A stretch of 7,536 bases of DNA from Bacillota bacterium (GTDB lineage Bacteria; Bacillota; DTU030), in assembly GCA_012841005.1 (NCBI GenBank), contig DUVO01000125.1, forward strand, positions 1-7,536, given 5' to 3'. Shown piece after piece: positions 5,576 to 7,536 of this stretch. Position 1 is the first letter of the stretch, and each line of letters opens with the position of its first letter. The notes beneath the pieces are model-generated. The model was not told the DNA's origin, ran no database searches, and saw nothing but the letters and a program-made list of their open reading frames with translations. Made by a program: the position numbers and the translations under genes.

Positions 5576-7536
5576 TCATTTCCCTTCTCCCCGGGCTTTC
5601 TCCACCCAGACCCTTTTCCCGTCTGTCCTAATTTTGATGGCACCATCCACATCGGTGCGGTAGATCTTTATCCCCAATAAGTCCAACCTTTCCAGTGTTT
5701 CCCGGTGGGGATGCCCGGAACTGTTGGGTCCGGTAGAAATAGCAGCCAGGGATGGCCTGATCTGTTCCAAAAACTCCCGTCCATTGGAATTCCTTGCGCC
5801 ATGATGGGCAACCTTCAAGATGACCGCTTGCGGTACCCGGTTATATTGTAACATATATTTTTCCCCGGCTTCTTCCAGATCTCCGGTGAGAAGAAAACTG
5901 ACTGCACCCATCCTTAAGAGTAAAACCAGGGAATTATTATTACAGTCATCATTGGTCCCTGTTAAAGGGGTAGCGGGAGGATGCAAAACTTCACACTCCA
6001 CTCCCCGCCCCAAATCCAACTTATCTCCCGCCCCAACCTCAAAGAAGGGGATGGTAAAAGTATCTGTAAGGCCATATTCCTCCGGTTTAAAGAGCTTGGA
6101 AAACACAATTCCCCCGACGGGGATGCCCGCCGTGACTTCAGCCAAGCCGCCCCAGTGATCCTGATGGGGGTGGGTTAAAAAGATAAGCTCCAGGCGCCGG
6201 ACCCCCTGCCGGCGCAGGTAGGGAACAATCACGTTGGCGCCGGCATCATAGCCCTGCTCCAAGCCCCCCGGGCCTGCATCGACAAGATAAGTCCTCCCCC
6301 CGGGAAGGGTAACCACAACAGCATCTCCTGCCCCTACCGAGAGAAAAGTAACCTCCAGATAACCGGAGCCCAGGAAAGGGAAAATCCAGGAAAACAGCAG
6401 GAAAAATACCAGAACAACGGCCGCCACCCGGCAATAAATGTTTCCCCCTTTTCCATCACCCCTGGCTGCAACAAGCCGGGGCAGTAAGACAAGCAGGGCA
6501 TAGTAGACCACCAAAAATGCGGGCCGGGGTGGGGGCACATAAAGATAGGCGAAGGGAAGGGAAGCAGAAATAGCAGTAATTTTTAGAAATAATGTGATTA
6601 AGATGCTGTTGGTCGCGGCCAAAAGCCTGGCGAGGGGGAGAAAGAAGAGACCTGCACCACAGCTGATAAGCCCCAGGCTCATTATGGCTCCCGCCAGGGG
6701 AACTGCCACCAGGTTGTTAAATACCGACCAGGTAGCGATACCACAAAAATGATAGGCCAGTATCGGCCCTGTTGCCAGCTGGGCGGCGCTGGAAACTGCC
6801 AGGGAACAGGCCAGCCAGCGGGGTAAAAAAGAAAGGGCTCTTACCAGAAGGGGAGACAGGTAGAGAATTCCCCAGGTCGCCCCAAAGGACAGCTGAAAAC
6901 CGGGGGTAAAGAGGAAGCCGGGCTGTACCAGCAGCAATAACAAGCCCGCCCCGCTGAGGGCGGTAATACTATCGGAACGCCGGTTAAGCAAAAGACCGAG
7001 AATACCTATCCAGAGCATTATTCCCGCCCTGAGGACCGAGGCCCGGAAACCAATCACCATTAAATAAAAACCTGCAACCAGACCGCTGACCAGGGCAGAA
7101 AACCGGGGCGACCACTTAAGTAGCCTGCCCAAACCATAACCAAGGCCGGCCACAAAGCCAACATGTAAGCCCGATACCGCCAGGAGGTGAACAACACCAC
7201 TTTTTTCCAACTGCTGGAGAATATCTGTATCAAGGGCTGCCCGTTCTCCAAAGAGCAAGCTCTGCAACATTCCAGCCTGGTCAGTAGGAAGGGTATCTTT
7301 AATAACTGCCAGCATCGACTCCTTTACCTTCAGGGCATGAGCAACAGGGAAACTGCCTTCACCCCGGGAAATGACCGTTATCCCTTCCGGCCGCGGCAAA
7401 AGCAGGTATTGGATCCCCTGGCGCCTCAGATAGGTATTGTAATCGAAATTCCCAAAGTTGGCCGGCCGGTCTGGTACCGAAACCTGTCCTCGCACCTGAA
7501 GTCGGTCTCCATAAACGACATCCCTACCCACCCGCC
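5576..7536 (-). CDS. comEC: ComEC/Rec2 DNA-uptake channel protein, 5' end outside window
   Basis: ComEC forms the inner-membrane channel that imports single-stranded DNA in natural transformation. About 653 codons are visible; the family is commonly 750-800, so the N-terminus lies outside. Numbering from the valine codon at 7531, residues 8-40 are the end of the N-terminal soluble domain (GDRLQVRGQV, FDYNTYLRRQGI). The competence domain follows with LLAVSGLHVG (116-125), IGFRASVLRAG (160-170) and many membrane helices to about 388. A C-terminal metallo-beta-lactamase-fold domain has VGAGDA (399-404), LVDAG (416-420), HPHQDH (454-459), NNNSLVL (531-537), TGD (549-551), HHG (576-578) and SGHPH (605-609), all consistent with an intact metal site. 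One small departure is VGAGDA where VGQGDA is the common form. The gene ends in TGA 57 bases before the holA start. The frame is unbroken, but presence of comEC does not prove competence. Confidence 0.96.
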   Translation of the reverse strand, partial: RVGRDVVYGDRLQVRGQVSVPDRPANFGNFDYNTYLRRQGIQYLLLPRPEGITVISRGEGSFPVAHALKVKESMLAVIKDTLPTDQAGMLQSLLFGERAALDTDILQQLEKSGVVHLLAVSGLHVGFVAGLGYGLGRLLKWSPRFSALVSGLVAGFYLMVIGFRASVLRAGIMLWIGILGLLLNRRSDSITALSGAGLLLLLVQPGFLFTPGFQLSFGATWGILYLSPLLVRALSFLPRWLACSLAVSSAAQLATGPILAYHFCGIATWSVFNNLVAVPLAGAIMSLGLISCGAGLFFLPLARLLAATNSILITLFLKITAISASLPFAYLYVPPPRPAFLVVYYALLVLLPRLVAARGDGKGGNIYCRVAAVVLVFFLLFSWIFPFLGSGYLEVTFLSVGAGDAVVVTLPGGRTYLVDAGPGGLEQGYDAGANVIVPYLRRQGVRRLELIFLTHPHQDHWGGLAEVTAGIPVGGIVFSKLFKPEEYGLTDTFTIPFFEVGAGDKLDLGRGVECEVLHPPATPLTGTNDDCNNNSLVLLLRMGAVSFLLTGDLEEAGEKYMLQYNRVPQAVILKVAHHGARNSNGREFLEQIRPSLAAISTGPNSSGHPHRETLERLDLLGIKIYRTDVDGAIKIRTDGKRVWVEKARGEGK

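Noticed and set aside
5820..6158. Plus-strand 112-codon frame antisense to comEC
   Set aside because: It lies wholly within the well-supported comEC metallo-beta-lactamase domain on the other strand and shows no recognisable domain.
7529..7531. GTG as the true start of comEC
   Set aside because: The reading frame continues upstream to the window edge, and the protein would begin in the middle of the N-terminal ComEC domain; the real start lies outside.
1..7536. CRISPR array, tRNA, rRNA, transposase or phage genes
   Set aside because: No regularly spaced repeats, no tRNA-like segment and no recombinase or phage motif was seen on either strand.

Overview
The window reads as chromosomal DNA from an endospore-forming Firmicute, most likely a Clostridia-type anaerobe. 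The reasons are the presence of spoIIP, the gene order comEC - holA - (ZIP transporter) - rpsT - spoIIP - small membrane gene - lepA, strong AGGAGGTGA-type ribosome binding sites, and frequent TTG start codons. As I know it, this order closely follows the Bacillus subtilis cluster comEC-holA-yqzM-rpsT-gpr-spoIIP-yqxA-lepA. Genus-level placement is not possible from sequence reading alone.

Layout, left to right. 1-1068 (minus) is the first 356 codons of lepA (elongation factor 4); its 3' end lies outside the window. 1106-1134 is a good sigma-A-type promoter for lepA. 1135-1536 is a gene-free stretch of about 400 bp made of low-complexity and inverted-repeat pieces. 1537-1860 (minus) is a small single-pass membrane protein gene sitting where yqxA lies in Bacillus. 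1880-3055 (minus) is spoIIP, encoding the sporulation peptidoglycan hydrolase of engulfment. 3056-3295 is a divergent control region with a clear rpsT promoter, a possible sporulation promoter for spoIIP, and a 50-codon open frame without a normal start. 3296-3568 (plus) is rpsT (ribosomal protein S20, TTG start), followed by a strong bidirectional terminator. 3636-4361 (minus) is a ZIP-family metal transporter. 4490-5518 (minus) is holA (DNA polymerase III delta). 5576-7536 (minus) is most of comEC, cut off at its 5' end by the window edge.

How the genes relate. comEC and holA are close and co-oriented and probably share a transcript; the ZIP gene lies 128 bp further on in the same direction. 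spoIIP and the small membrane gene are 19 bp apart and probably co-transcribed. lepA has its own promoter, and so does rpsT. rpsT is convergent with the ZIP gene and divergent from spoIIP. The genes serve separate functions (DNA uptake, replication, translation, sporulation, metal uptake) and are a conserved neighbourhood, not one pathway.

The window is largely ordinary, and I do not see a convincing new biological system. Points worth a second look are: the missing gpr between rpsT and spoIIP; the likely misplaced spoIIP start, with a TTG start and a promoter overlapping the nominal ATG; TTG starts on rpsT, holA and lepA; the repeat-like gap upstream of lepA; and the open frame between rpsT and spoIIP.
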